This document shows, piece by piece, positions 18,202 to 25,962 of a DNA stretch of 64,000 bases; within the stretch, counting starts at the first letter, position 1, and each line of letters starts with the position of its first letter. A program made the position numbers and the translations under genes. The notes beneath the pieces were generated by a model that saw nothing but the letters and a program-made list of their open reading frames with translations, was not told the DNA's origin and did not search any database. This DNA is from Asaia bogorensis_B (GTDB lineage Bacteria; Pseudomonadota; Alphaproteobacteria; Acetobacterales; Acetobacteraceae), in NCBI RefSeq assembly GCF_900465315.1, contig NZ_UBIX01000009.1, one strand, 5' to 3'.

Positions 18202-19464
18202 ATGCCAGAGCCCCTTTCTCCCGACGCTTCGCCCCCTCCTCCCTCCGTCGCGCTGCGCGATATCATCGGGCTCAGGCCCTTTCTCGCCGGTCGCACGCTC
18301 TCTGCCCTGTCTGCACAGGTGCTCGCCGTGGCGGTTGCCTGGCAAACCTATGCCCTGACCCATAGCGTCACGGCACTTGGCCTTATCGGGCTCGCCCAGT
18401 TCCTGCCCATGCTTGCGCTGGTATTCATCTCGGGCCATGTGGCTGACCGCTACAACCGCAAGCGTATCGTGCAGATCTGTCAGGCGATCGAGGTGTGCGG
18501 TGCACTTCTCATGGCCTTCGCCACCATGACGGGCCAGCTGGCCCCGTGGGCGCTCTATGCGCTCGTCGCGTGTTTCGGAGCGCTTCGGTCCTTCGAGGGG
18601 CCCTGCCAGCAGACCTTTCTGCCCTCAATCGCCACCCCAGCACAGTTCCCTCGGGCAGCGGCGCTGTCATCCTCCCTGTTCCAGACAGCCTCGATCATTG
18701 GCCCGTCTCTGGGTGGCTTGCTGTACGGCATGGGCGCGGATTTCTGTTACCTGACCTGCGCTTGTGGTTTTGCCATCGCGCTGGTTTCGACCTCGTTGCT
18801 CAGGCTAAAACCCTATGTGGGCAATCGTTCGCCCATGAGCCTTGAATCGCTCTTCGGCGGTATTGCCTTCCTCAAGCGTCGCCGCGACCTGCTGGGGGCA
18901 ATCTCGCTCGATCTGTTCGCGGTGCTGCTGGGCGGGGCAACGGCGATGTTGCCTGTCTATGCCGATGATATCCTGCATCTCGGCCCCATAGGGCTGGGCA
19001 TACTCCGGGCCTCACCGGCGGTGGGAGCGCTCATGGGCTCGCTGGTGCTCGCCCGCTACCCGCTCAGATCCCATGCAGGCCCCATCATGTTTGCCGCTGT
19101 CGGTATTTTTGGGATCGCCACGATTGTGTTTGGCGTCTCGCATTCCCTCACCCTCTCTGTCCTCTCCCTGGCCGTGCTGGGCGCTGCCGACGTGGTGAGT
19201 GTGGTGGTGCGTGGCGCCCTCACACAGCTTGCCACGCCCGATGGCATGCGGGGCCGTGTTTCTGCCGTAAACATGCTGTTTATCGGCTCAAGCAATCAGC
19301 TGGGTGAATTCGAGAGCGGTATGCTGGCGACAGCCATCGGCACTGAAGCCGCAGTTGTGGCAGGCGGCATTGGCACGCTTGTCGTCGCGGGGCTCTGGAT
19401 CAGGATGTTCCCGCGCCTGTGGGCGCTGGATCGCCTTGATACGATCACACCGGATGAAACATGA
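18202..19464 (+). CDS. MFS exporter (EntS-like major facilitator)
   Basis: A 420-residue major facilitator with about 12 membrane segments. The motif between helices 2 and 3 is GHVADRYNRKRI. The overall pattern (LRPFLAGRTLSALSAQVLAVAVAW at the start of helix 1, shown in part; PAVGALMGSLVLAR; the VSAVNMLFIGSSNQLGEFESG stretch) is that of the EntS-type exporters of siderophores or drugs. The frame extends upstream to 18115, but the ATG at 18202 (MPEPLSPDAS) gives the family-like start. It is divergent from the CsaA-like gene. The substrate is unknown; no siderophore biosynthesis is nearby. Confidence 0.85.
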   Translation: MPEPLSPDASPPPPSVALRDIIGLRPFLAGRTLSALSAQVLAVAVAWQTYALTHSVTALGLIGLAQFLPMLALVFISGHVADRYNRKRIVQICQAIEVCGALLMAFATMTGQLAPWALYALVACFGALRSFEGPCQQTFLPSIATPAQFPRAAALSSSLFQTASIIGPSLGGLLYGMGADFCYLTCACGFAIALVSTSLLRLKPYVGNRSPMSLESLFGGIAFLKRRRDLLGAISLDLFAVLLGGATAMLPVYADDILHLGPIGLGILRASPAVGALMGSLVLARYPLRSHAGPIMFAAVGIFGIATIVFGVSHSLTLSVLSLAVLGAADVVSVVVRGALTQLATPDGMRGRVSAVNMLFIGSSNQLGEFESGMLATAIGTEAAVVAGGIGTLVVAGLWIRMFPRLWALDRLDTITPDET

Positions 19465-19483
19465 ATTTTGAAGGAAAAATGCC

Positions 19484-19559
19484 TGGCTCCCGAAGTAGGA
19501 CTCGAACCTACGACCCAGCGATTAACAGTCGCTTGCTCTACCAACTGAGCTATTCGGGA
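19484..19559 (-). tRNA. tRNA-Asn (anticodon GTT)
   Basis: On the minus strand it begins TCCCGAATAGCTCAGTTGGT. Acceptor TCCCGAA/TTCGGGA, anticodon stem AGCGA/TCGCT with loop CTGTTAA, and T arm GTAGG-TTCGAGT-CCTAC pair fully. The anticodon GTT specifies asparagine. The 3' CCA is encoded (19484-19486). It sits 20 bp past the MFS gene, pointing the opposite way. Confidence 0.97.
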
Positions 19560-19642
19560 CCGGCGAGGCACTATCTAGCGAAAGCTTTTCATGGGGTAAA
19601 CCCCCCTTTGTCATTTTTTTTGCATATGGAGTTTTTCTTCTG

Positions 19643-20650
19643 ATGGCAGCGCCCTCCCGCCGACTTGTTCTCATGGGTGCAGGCGGCATCATTCTCGCTA
19701 CAGTCCTGCAATCACGGCATGTTTTCCATCATCGCACACAGATCGCGACAGACGGAAAACCGAGGCGCGTACGCCTCGCCTGGCCCGAATCCGATTATGA
19801 TCCCCTGCTCTGGCTGTGCCAGCAGGGGCTTTTCGGTCGCTATAATCTGCAGGTCGATATCGTCGAGGTCGGCGGCGGAAACAGTGCGATCGATGCTGTG
19901 CAGAACGGTCGCGCCGATGCCGCGCTGAGCCCCCTGCTCGACTGGCTGCCTGCGCTCTATCAGGATGACGCCGAAGATCTGCCGGCGAAACTGGCCTGCG
20001 GCGTCAGAGGCGGGAGCTACCGGCTTCTGGTGCGGCGCGACCTGAAGCTGCACAAGGTGGCTGATCTCGCTGGAAAGAAGATTGGTGTCATGAGCCTTGA
20101 GGGCGCAGACCGCCGATTCGTCAGCATCCAGCTCCGTCGACGTGGGCTGCATCCAACCGATTCGGTCCATTGGGTCGCGATTCCTGCAGACGATATGGCC
20201 GATGCCCTGCGCGCAGGGGAGCTGGATGCCGTCGCCGTGCATGACCCGATGGGATGGCGAATCCTCCAACAGACCCAGGGTGTCAGCTGGAACATGCTCG
20301 ACAGCATGACGGGGGCTGAACGTGAAAGAATCGATCTTACGCTCGGTATCGCAACCAAGGCTCTGGCTCAGGACCCCGGCCTCGCTGCTGCCCTCACCGC
20401 CGCGCTCAGCGATGCCCAGCACGAATTCCCCGCGCATCGCGACGAACTGGCGTTGCTGTGGGACAAGGACAAGGACGCACCGGACGATGCGAAGGGCATG
20501 CTGGATCGTGAAATCACCAGCCATCCGGTTACAGGGCATCCGCTTCGGGTGCAGGTCGAGCAATATGTGGACGAACTCAAGCTGCTCGGCCTGATGCAGG
20601 ACGCCGATAACGCGACCGACATCGCCCATCGTATCTGCCTGCCCGTCTGA
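19643..20650 (+). CDS. NMT1/SsuA-like ABC substrate-binding protein
   Basis: A 335-residue periplasmic binding protein. The N-terminus MAAPSRRLVLMG carries a twin-arginine-like SRRxxL motif before a hydrophobic stretch, so Tat export is possible. The body shows the two-lobed pattern of the nitrate/sulfonate/thiamine-precursor (NMT1/SsuA) family: RLAWPESDYDPLLWLCQQGLF, LAGKKIGVMSLEGADRRFV and an ADAALSP element. GGAG at 19628-19631 precedes the ATG. No permease or ATPase gene lies beside it, so it is an orphan or works with a distant transporter. The ligand is not predictable. Confidence 0.8.
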   Translation: MAAPSRRLVLMGAGGIILATVLQSRHVFHHRTQIATDGKPRRVRLAWPESDYDPLLWLCQQGLFGRYNLQVDIVEVGGGNSAIDAVQNGRADAALSPLLDWLPALYQDDAEDLPAKLACGVRGGSYRLLVRRDLKLHKVADLAGKKIGVMSLEGADRRFVSIQLRRRGLHPTDSVHWVAIPADDMADALRAGELDAVAVHDPMGWRILQQTQGVSWNMLDSMTGAERERIDLTLGIATKALAQDPGLAAALTAALSDAQHEFPAHRDELALLWDKDKDAPDDAKGMLDREITSHPVTGHPLRVQVEQYVDELKLLGLMQDADNATDIAHRICLPV

Positions 20651-20677
20651 TGCGGGGTTTTCGCAAGGCTTGGATGC

Positions 20678-20694
20678 GCGGGGTAACGCCCCGC
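20678..20694. terminator. hairpin between convergent genes
   Basis: GCGGGG/CCCCGC with a five-base loop lies 28 bp past the substrate-binding protein gene. There is no T-tract, so it may only assist termination. Confidence 0.4.
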
Positions 20695-20724
20695 TATGCC
20701 CGACAGCGTTGTGACCCGGCGAAA

Positions 20725-20740
20725 GCCCGAGACATCGGGC
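20725..20740 (-). terminator. candidate terminator of the ispH-thrB-rnhA operon
   Basis: GCCCGA/TCGGGC with a four-base loop; on the minus strand it is followed by TTTC, 73 bp after the rnhA stop. Short stem and weak T-tract. Confidence 0.4.
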
Positions 20741-20813
20741 AGTCGCTTGTTTGAGCGGGACGAGAAAGAGAGATTTAACAGGGATCTGTGTCGGCCAGCG
20801 ATGGCCAGGGCAA

Positions 20814-21290
20814 TCAGCCCCGCTCGATAGCCTCGCGCCCTGCTGTGGCAAGCTGGTCCACGCGTTCGTTATTGACGTTGCCGCTATGACCGCGCACCCA
20901 GAGCCAGGTCACATGGTGGCGCTTTTCCGCTTTCAGGATACGCTGCCACAGATCCATGTTCTTGACGGGATCACCCGCCGCATTGCGCCAGTTGCGCCTT
21001 ACCCAGCCGGTATGCCAACGCGTGATGCCATTACGCAGATACTCGCTGTCGGTATGGAGCGTCACATGACAGGGCCGGTTGAGCGCCTCAAGCGCCTCAG
21101 CCGCTGCCGTGAGTTCCATGCGATTATTGGTGGTCTCGGGTTCACCACCCGAAAGCTCACGCTCATGCCCGTTGGCACAGAGCAACGCGCCCCAGCCTCC
21201 CGGTCCCGGATTGGGGCGACAGCCCCCATCGGTCCAGATCTCGACGTGCGGCGCCCCCTCGGGGAGCGGTGGCTTGGCTGCCTCAGACAT
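20814..21290 (-). CDS. rnhA: ribonuclease HI
   Basis: A 158-residue endonuclease that degrades the RNA of RNA-DNA hybrids. The four catalytic acids are visible: D in IWTDGGCRPNPG, E in NNRMELTAA, D in LHTDSEYL and D in NNERVDQLA. The frame is open further upstream to 21395, but the ATG at 21290 is preceded by AGGGG and gives the normal length. It overlaps the thrB stop by eight bases, so it is the last gene of an ispH-thrB-rnhA operon. This order is frequent in Alphaproteobacteria. Confidence 0.95.
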   Translation of the reverse strand: MSEAAKPPLPEGAPHVEIWTDGGCRPNPGPGGWGALLCANGHERELSGGEPETTNNRMELTAAAEALEALNRPCHVTLHTDSEYLRNGITRWHTGWVRRNWRNAAGDPVKNMDLWQRILKAEKRHHVTWLWVRGHSGNVNNERVDQLATAGREAIERG

Positions 21291-22245
21291 GGAGCAACCC
21301 CTTTGCATTCTTGCGCCAGGCTCGAAGCCTGTGATGATAGGCCAGCGGGTCCTTGCGTGTGACGATTGCATCCGCTGGCGTGTTGATCCAGTCAAAGAGG
21401 CGGGTCAGCAGGAAACGGATGGCTGCCCCCTGAACGAGCGCCGGCATAGCCGCCTTTTCCTCAGCCGCGAGCGGACGCACGGATTGATAGCCCCCCATCA
21501 TCCCGGCAATGAGCGCCGGCGAGGCTGTCTGCTCGTCAGGAAAGCACCAGGCATTGAGGCAGATCGCCAGATCATAGGCATAGAGATCGGTGCAGGCGAA
21601 ATAGAAATCGATCAGCCCGGAGACGTTCCCGCCCTCAAAAAACACGTTGTCCGGGAAGAGATCCGCATGGATCTGCCCCTGCGGGAGGGCACCTTCCTGC
21701 GGCCAAGCTCTCAGCACATCGGCAATGGCCAGCTGAAGCTCTTCAGTCAGGCCCGGATACAGGCTGTCGCCTGCGCCGTGGCAGGAATCGAGCAATGGCT
21801 GCCAGGCCTGCGGGCCAAGACTGTTTTCACGACGCGCCCGAAAGCCGTCCCCCAACAGATGCAACCGCGCCAGCGCCTGACCCAGCGAGAAGCACGCTCC
21901 CGCTGTGATCGTGGCGATCGGTCGGCCAGTAAGAAAGGTCGTGATGGCTGCCGGACGATCCATGAGGCGCCGCAGGGCAACGCCGTCACGCGCAATCACC
22001 GGGGTCGGGCATTTGAGGCCACGACGGGCAAGATGCTGCATCAGGCCAAGAAACCAGGGTAGTTCGGCCTCATTCACCCGCTTTTCATACAGGGTGAGGA
22101 TCGCGCGCCCGGCTTCGGTCTCGATCAGATAATTGGTGTTCTCGACACCCTCGGCGATTCCGTCCACGCTCTTGAGCGAACCGAGATCGTATTCCGCCAG
22201 AAACGCCTCAAGCGTCTCCGGCGGGATGGTTGTATAGACCGCCAT
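21283..22245 (-). CDS. thrB: homoserine kinase, type II (APH fold)
   Basis: A 320-residue kinase that phosphorylates homoserine in threonine synthesis. It is the aminoglycoside phosphotransferase-like type, not the GHMP type of E. coli: the catalytic loop is GQIHADLFPDNVFF and the metal-binding aspartate is in GLIDFYFACTD. The N-terminus (YDLGSLKSVDGIAEGVENTN) matches ThrB_2 proteins. It lies 45 bp downstream of ispH and overlaps rnhA by eight bases. This type with ispH and rnhA is a standard alphaproteobacterial arrangement. Confidence 0.93.
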   Translation of the reverse strand: MAVYTTIPPETLEAFLAEYDLGSLKSVDGIAEGVENTNYLIETEAGRAILTLYEKRVNEAELPWFLGLMQHLARRGLKCPTPVIARDGVALRRLMDRPAAITTFLTGRPIATITAGACFSLGQALARLHLLGDGFRARRENSLGPQAWQPLLDSCHGAGDSLYPGLTEELQLAIADVLRAWPQEGALPQGQIHADLFPDNVFFEGGNVSGLIDFYFACTDLYAYDLAICLNAWCFPDEQTASPALIAGMMGGYQSVRPLAAEEKAAMPALVQGAAIRFLLTRLFDWINTPADAIVTRKDPLAYHHRLRAWRKNAKGLLHV

Positions 22246-22290
22246 CGATTCAGGCGGACAGAAAAGCGTTCATGCGTGTTCCGCCAGATT

Positions 22291-23304
22291 TCAGACGGGT
22301 TCGCCGAGCGGGCTGGGCAGACGGAAAGCGACGTTTTCCTTCTTCACGATACGCTCCTCGATATCGAGCTTGTAGCGCGTGGAGAGGGCATCGACCATTT
22401 CCTGAACCAGCGATTCAGGAGCCGAGGCCCCTGCCGTGATCCCGACCGTGGAAACACCTTCGAGCACGCTCCAGTCGAGCGCCGCCAGCTTGGGAACCAG
22501 AAGCGCACGCTTGGCGCCCGAGCGCTCGGCCACTTCACGCAGGCGCTGCGAATTCGACGAGTTGGGCGAGCCAATCACGATCACCAGGTCACTCTCTGGC
22601 GCAATGGCCTTCACGGCTTCCTGACGATTTGTGGTGGCGTAGCAGATATCTTCCTTCTTCGGCCCTTCGATGAGCGGGAAACGCTCACGCAGGATCGCGA
22701 CGATCTCTGATGTATCATCCACCGAAAGCGTCGTCTGGGTGATGAAGGCAAGACGCGTCGGGTCGGCGGGCTGGACGGTACGGGCTTCCTCCGCATCGTT
22801 GATGAGCGTCACCGCGCCGTTGGGCAGCTGGCCCATTGTACCGACCACTTCAGGATGGCCTGCATGGCCGATCATGAGGATATGACGGGCGTCAGGACCA
22901 CCACCGGCAAAATGGCGTTCGGCTTCACGATGCACTTTCGAGACCAGTGGGCAGGTCGCATCTAGGTAAAGCAGGTTGCGACGCTGTGCCTCGGCCGGCA
23001 CAGATTTCGGCACGCCATGCGCCGAAAACACGACATGGCCATCCGCAGGGACCTCGTCGAGCTCCTCGACGAAGATCGCTCCCTGCTCCTCGAGATTCTC
23101 GACGACAGTACGGTTATGCACGATCTCGTGACGGACATAGACAGGGGCGCCATAACGGCGAATGGCTTCTTCCACCACGCGGATGGCCCGGTCCACGCCA
23201 GCACAGAAGCCACGCGGCCCGGCCAGAAGAACGCGAAGCGTTTGTGCCCCGGACGCCTGCTCCGAGGTCTCTTGCGGGCGTGAAGTGGTCAAGGTGTCGG
23301 GCAT
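22291..23304 (-). CDS. ispH: 4-hydroxy-3-methylbut-2-enyl diphosphate reductase
   Basis: A 337-residue iron-sulfur enzyme that makes IPP and DMAPP, the last step of the MEP isoprenoid pathway. The three cluster-binding cysteines are C34 (PRGFCAGVDRA), C118 (DATCPLVSK) and C221 (DICYATTNRQ). The conserved histidines appear in VRHEIVHN, FSAHGVP and IGHAGHPE. The ATG at 23304 is preceded by GGGGAA; an upstream GTG would add six residues and lacks a ribosome site. First gene of the operon with thrB and rnhA. Confidence 0.96.
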   Translation of the reverse strand: MPDTLTTSRPQETSEQASGAQTLRVLLAGPRGFCAGVDRAIRVVEEAIRRYGAPVYVRHEIVHNRTVVENLEEQGAIFVEELDEVPADGHVVFSAHGVPKSVPAEAQRRNLLYLDATCPLVSKVHREAERHFAGGGPDARHILMIGHAGHPEVVGTMGQLPNGAVTLINDAEEARTVQPADPTRLAFITQTTLSVDDTSEIVAILRERFPLIEGPKKEDICYATTNRQEAVKAIAPESDLVIVIGSPNSSNSQRLREVAERSGAKRALLVPKLAALDWSVLEGVSTVGITAGASAPESLVQEMVDALSTRYKLDIEERIVKKENVAFRLPSPLGEPV

Positions 23305-23541
23305 GGTGTTCCCCAATCTCACGGCAGGCGGTATATGCGAACAAGCCCCATGGCAGCACGCATGTCAGATGATGCAACGCTTCGCGATATGGGCTCGCAT
23401 ATGGGAGCTACGCAACCCGTTGCCAGTATGCAAGCCCATGATTGATGTGAGCCCGTGATTGCATGATCATTTGGCGTTGTGTCACCACCATACCATACCG
23501 GGCTCGATTTCCGCACCGGTGAATAGACGAGAGCCTTGTTC

Positions 23542-24108
23542 ATGACCAGATATGCCCGCCAGTTCCTTCCTCTTCTCGCCATACTCGGCACGGGCACAGC
23601 CCTTACAGCGTGCGATCAGGATGATCAGAGCGCCTTCGCCCCGGTCTGCCCTCCTGTCGAAATCCTGAGTTCGGCAGCCGATTACTATCAGTATGACGGC
23701 CATGGACTGGACGCAGGCAGCCTCGTGACCCATGCGGCCATGAGCGCTCTGACCGGCAATTGTGAAGGTGCGCCCAAGAAAACCGTTCGCTCACGCCTCA
23801 GCCTGGGCATTACGGTCGAGCGCGGCCCGGCCTCTGATGGCAAGGATATCGTCCTGCCCTATTTCGTGGCCGTGATGCGCGACGGCAAGATTATCGACAA
23901 GAAGGAATTCGAGGTTCCCGTCTCGTTTGCCGGCAACCAGTCCACCGTTTCGCTGCGTACGCCGGTACGCATCATCGATGTGCCTGCCTCGCCCGATCTG
24001 CAGCTGACCAACTACTCCCTGAAGATCGGCTTCCAGCTCAGCCGCGAGCAGCTCGACTACAACCAGACCCATTTGCGCCCGGCAAAGTTTACTGCCCACA
24101 CGAACTAA
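23542..24108 (+). CDS. hypothetical lipoprotein
   Basis: A 188-residue protein with a short signal peptide ending in the lipobox ALTAC, so the mature protein should start at a lipidated cysteine followed by DQDDQS. The rest is predicted to be mostly beta-strand and periplasmic, with two further cysteines (VCPPVE and GNCEGA) that could form a disulfide. The ATG at 23542 is preferred to the in-frame TTG at 23536. I do not recognise a family. It is divergent from ispH and is followed by a terminator. Confidence 0.7.
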   Translation: MTRYARQFLPLLAILGTGTALTACDQDDQSAFAPVCPPVEILSSAADYYQYDGHGLDAGSLVTHAAMSALTGNCEGAPKKTVRSRLSLGITVERGPASDGKDIVLPYFVAVMRDGKIIDKKEFEVPVSFAGNQSTVSLRTPVRIIDVPASPDLQLTNYSLKIGFQLSREQLDYNQTHLRPAKFTAHTN

Positions 24109-24123
24109 ACCACACAAACTTCT

Positions 24124-24147
24124 AGTGTTTTTATAGAAACACTTTGT
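24124..24147 (+). terminator. rho-independent terminator of the lipoprotein gene
   Basis: AGTGTTT-TTATAG-AAACACT (7-bp perfect stem, 24124-24143) followed by a T-rich run. It starts 16 bp past the stop codon. Confidence 0.65.
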
Positions 24148-24202
24148 ATTTTCGTTTTATGCTGATACGCTGGGGAACCATCTTTCTCCGGAACGTTTCG
24201 TC

Positions 24203-25912
24203 ATGCGCCCATATCCTGCCCTGCCTGCCCTGCTCCTGCTTGCAGGCTCGCTTCCCTGCGCCGCGCATGGCGAAACCATCAATCAGGTCAATACAGGCCG
24301 CACGGCGACGACCGCCCCATCGGTTTCACGCCAGACACCGCGGGTTGATCCCACAGCGGCCGAGGAACAGGTGACGGTAAGCGGCACCAGCCGACCCGAA
24401 ATCCAGAACTTCCCCCATGCCGGGCCGGTGGGCCAGCCGCGACGCGTGACCCCGCTTCAAAATCGCCCCCCACACGGGACGCAGGGCGACTGGGGTGTTT
24501 TCACGCGGGGAAACGGTGAATCTGCCGGGTTCGGCCCGATAGGCCGCTACGGTGTCGCCCCCTGGGCGGAAGACTGGTCTTTCCTGCGCGACAGGAAGCG
24601 CCATGATGACCTGTTTGACGCCATCAAATATATCCCGCTCAATGCCAGTGGCCGCTGGTGGCTCAGCTTTTCCGGCGAAACCCGCCTGCGCAACTGGTCG
24701 GAGGAGACACCGTTTCTCGGGACACGTGGCCCGGCAGGCTCGGGGCGATTTGCCGTGCGCAACCTCTACGGTGCCGATCTGCACCTGGGCGATCATGTGC
24801 GCTTCTTCGGCCAACTCGTGAATGGCGATGCGGCTGGCTGGGGCGGGTTTGGCTACAACACCACCTATCGCAAGCGCCTCGACCTGCAACAGGGGTTCGT
24901 GGAACTGCGCTCCAGGCTCGCTGGCGCAAAGGCCGGGGTGATTGTGGGACGCCAGCAGTTTCTCGATGCACCGTCCTATATTCTCTATAACCGTGAGACA
25001 CCCAATGTTCCCCTCTCCTGGAACGGTGTGCGCGGCTATGCCATCTGGCCGCGCCTGCGCGCGGATGTTTACGATTTCGTCGGCACAAATGTGACGTTCA
25101 ACAAGATGTTCCATGACCGCGTCGACTGGAGCACGCGTCTGCATGGTATCGACGTCACCTGGGCGCCACCCTCCTTCTCTCTTGGGGCAGAGCGCGTATC
25201 ATCCTTTCTCGACCTGTTCCTGATTGCCTTTCGCCTGGGCGGCAGCTCGGCGGCCCTCGCCTATAACCGGTCGACTCTCAACGGAACGACGGCGCGTCAG
25301 GATTACGGATTTCGCTGGTATGGCGGCGCGCCATCCTTCGAATTCTCGGTGGGTGGGCTCTATCAGGGGGGCAGTTTCGAGCTGAACCGTACCGGACAGA
25401 ACCGCGCCGTCTCGGCTTACGCCTTCAACGCCATTGCTGGCTACCGCCATACACCCTCGCCGCTGCATCCCTTCATCGGTGTGCAGGCCGATTTATATTC
25501 CGGTGGCTCCTCAAAGAATAATAACGGTACGATTGGCACCTACATCGCCCCGTTCAACCCTCAGACAAACTATCTTGATACCACGACCTATATCGCGCCA
25601 AGCAATCTCGTGAGCCTGTCGCCGGTGCTGCGCATCACGCCACGCAACTGGCTCAGCCTTCAGTTCAAGAGCCCCTTCTTCTGGCGTGAATCAACGGATG
25701 ATGCTGTCTACGGTCCCTCGGGCGCTTACACGTTCAATAACCTGCATGGCGGGTTTATCGGTATCGTGCCGCAAGCCTCGCTGACGCTACAGCTCAATCG
25801 CCACCTCACATGGACCCAATATGGCGCGCGCTTCATCGGCTCGGACGGGTTGCGCGCAGCCGGTGGCAAGAGCGGAAGTTACTACCAGTCCAACTTCGTC
25901 TTTCGTTTCTGA
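24203..25912 (+). CDS. alginate-export-family outer-membrane porin
   Basis: A 569-residue outer-membrane beta-barrel. It has a signal peptide cleaved near residue 22, a low-complexity Thr/Pro/Arg-rich extension (about 25-110), and then the Alginate_exp domain: alternating amphipathic strands (SGRWWLSFSGETRLRNW, KAGVIVGRQQF) ending in phenylalanine (SNFVFRF), the usual outer-membrane C-terminal signal. Family members form channels for alginate or for other anionic substrates; there are no alginate synthesis genes here, so a general solute role is as likely. The N-terminal extension is longer than usual. The downstream OPT transporter is only 50 bp away, suggesting a shared transcript. Confidence 0.85.
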   Translation: MRPYPALPALLLLAGSLPCAAHGETINQVNTGRTATTAPSVSRQTPRVDPTAAEEQVTVSGTSRPEIQNFPHAGPVGQPRRVTPLQNRPPHGTQGDWGVFTRGNGESAGFGPIGRYGVAPWAEDWSFLRDRKRHDDLFDAIKYIPLNASGRWWLSFSGETRLRNWSEETPFLGTRGPAGSGRFAVRNLYGADLHLGDHVRFFGQLVNGDAAGWGGFGYNTTYRKRLDLQQGFVELRSRLAGAKAGVIVGRQQFLDAPSYILYNRETPNVPLSWNGVRGYAIWPRLRADVYDFVGTNVTFNKMFHDRVDWSTRLHGIDVTWAPPSFSLGAERVSSFLDLFLIAFRLGGSSAALAYNRSTLNGTTARQDYGFRWYGGAPSFEFSVGGLYQGGSFELNRTGQNRAVSAYAFNAIAGYRHTPSPLHPFIGVQADLYSGGSSKNNNGTIGTYIAPFNPQTNYLDTTTYIAPSNLVSLSPVLRITPRNWLSLQFKSPFFWRESTDDAVYGPSGAYTFNNLHGGFIGIVPQASLTLQLNRHLTWTQYGARFIGSDGLRAAGGKSGSYYQSNFVFRF

Positions 25913-25962
25913 TCGCTTCGTCGTAGGACCAGCTCCTTACGACATCGACACAGAGAGACAGC

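Noticed and set aside
16908..19559. tRNA genes as integration sites of a mobile element
   Set aside because: No integrase, no partial tRNA duplicates and no att-like direct repeats are seen near the three tRNAs.
19712..20851. 379-codon minus-strand frame opposite the NMT1-like gene
   Set aside because: Antisense shadow; the plus-strand product has signal peptide and family motifs.
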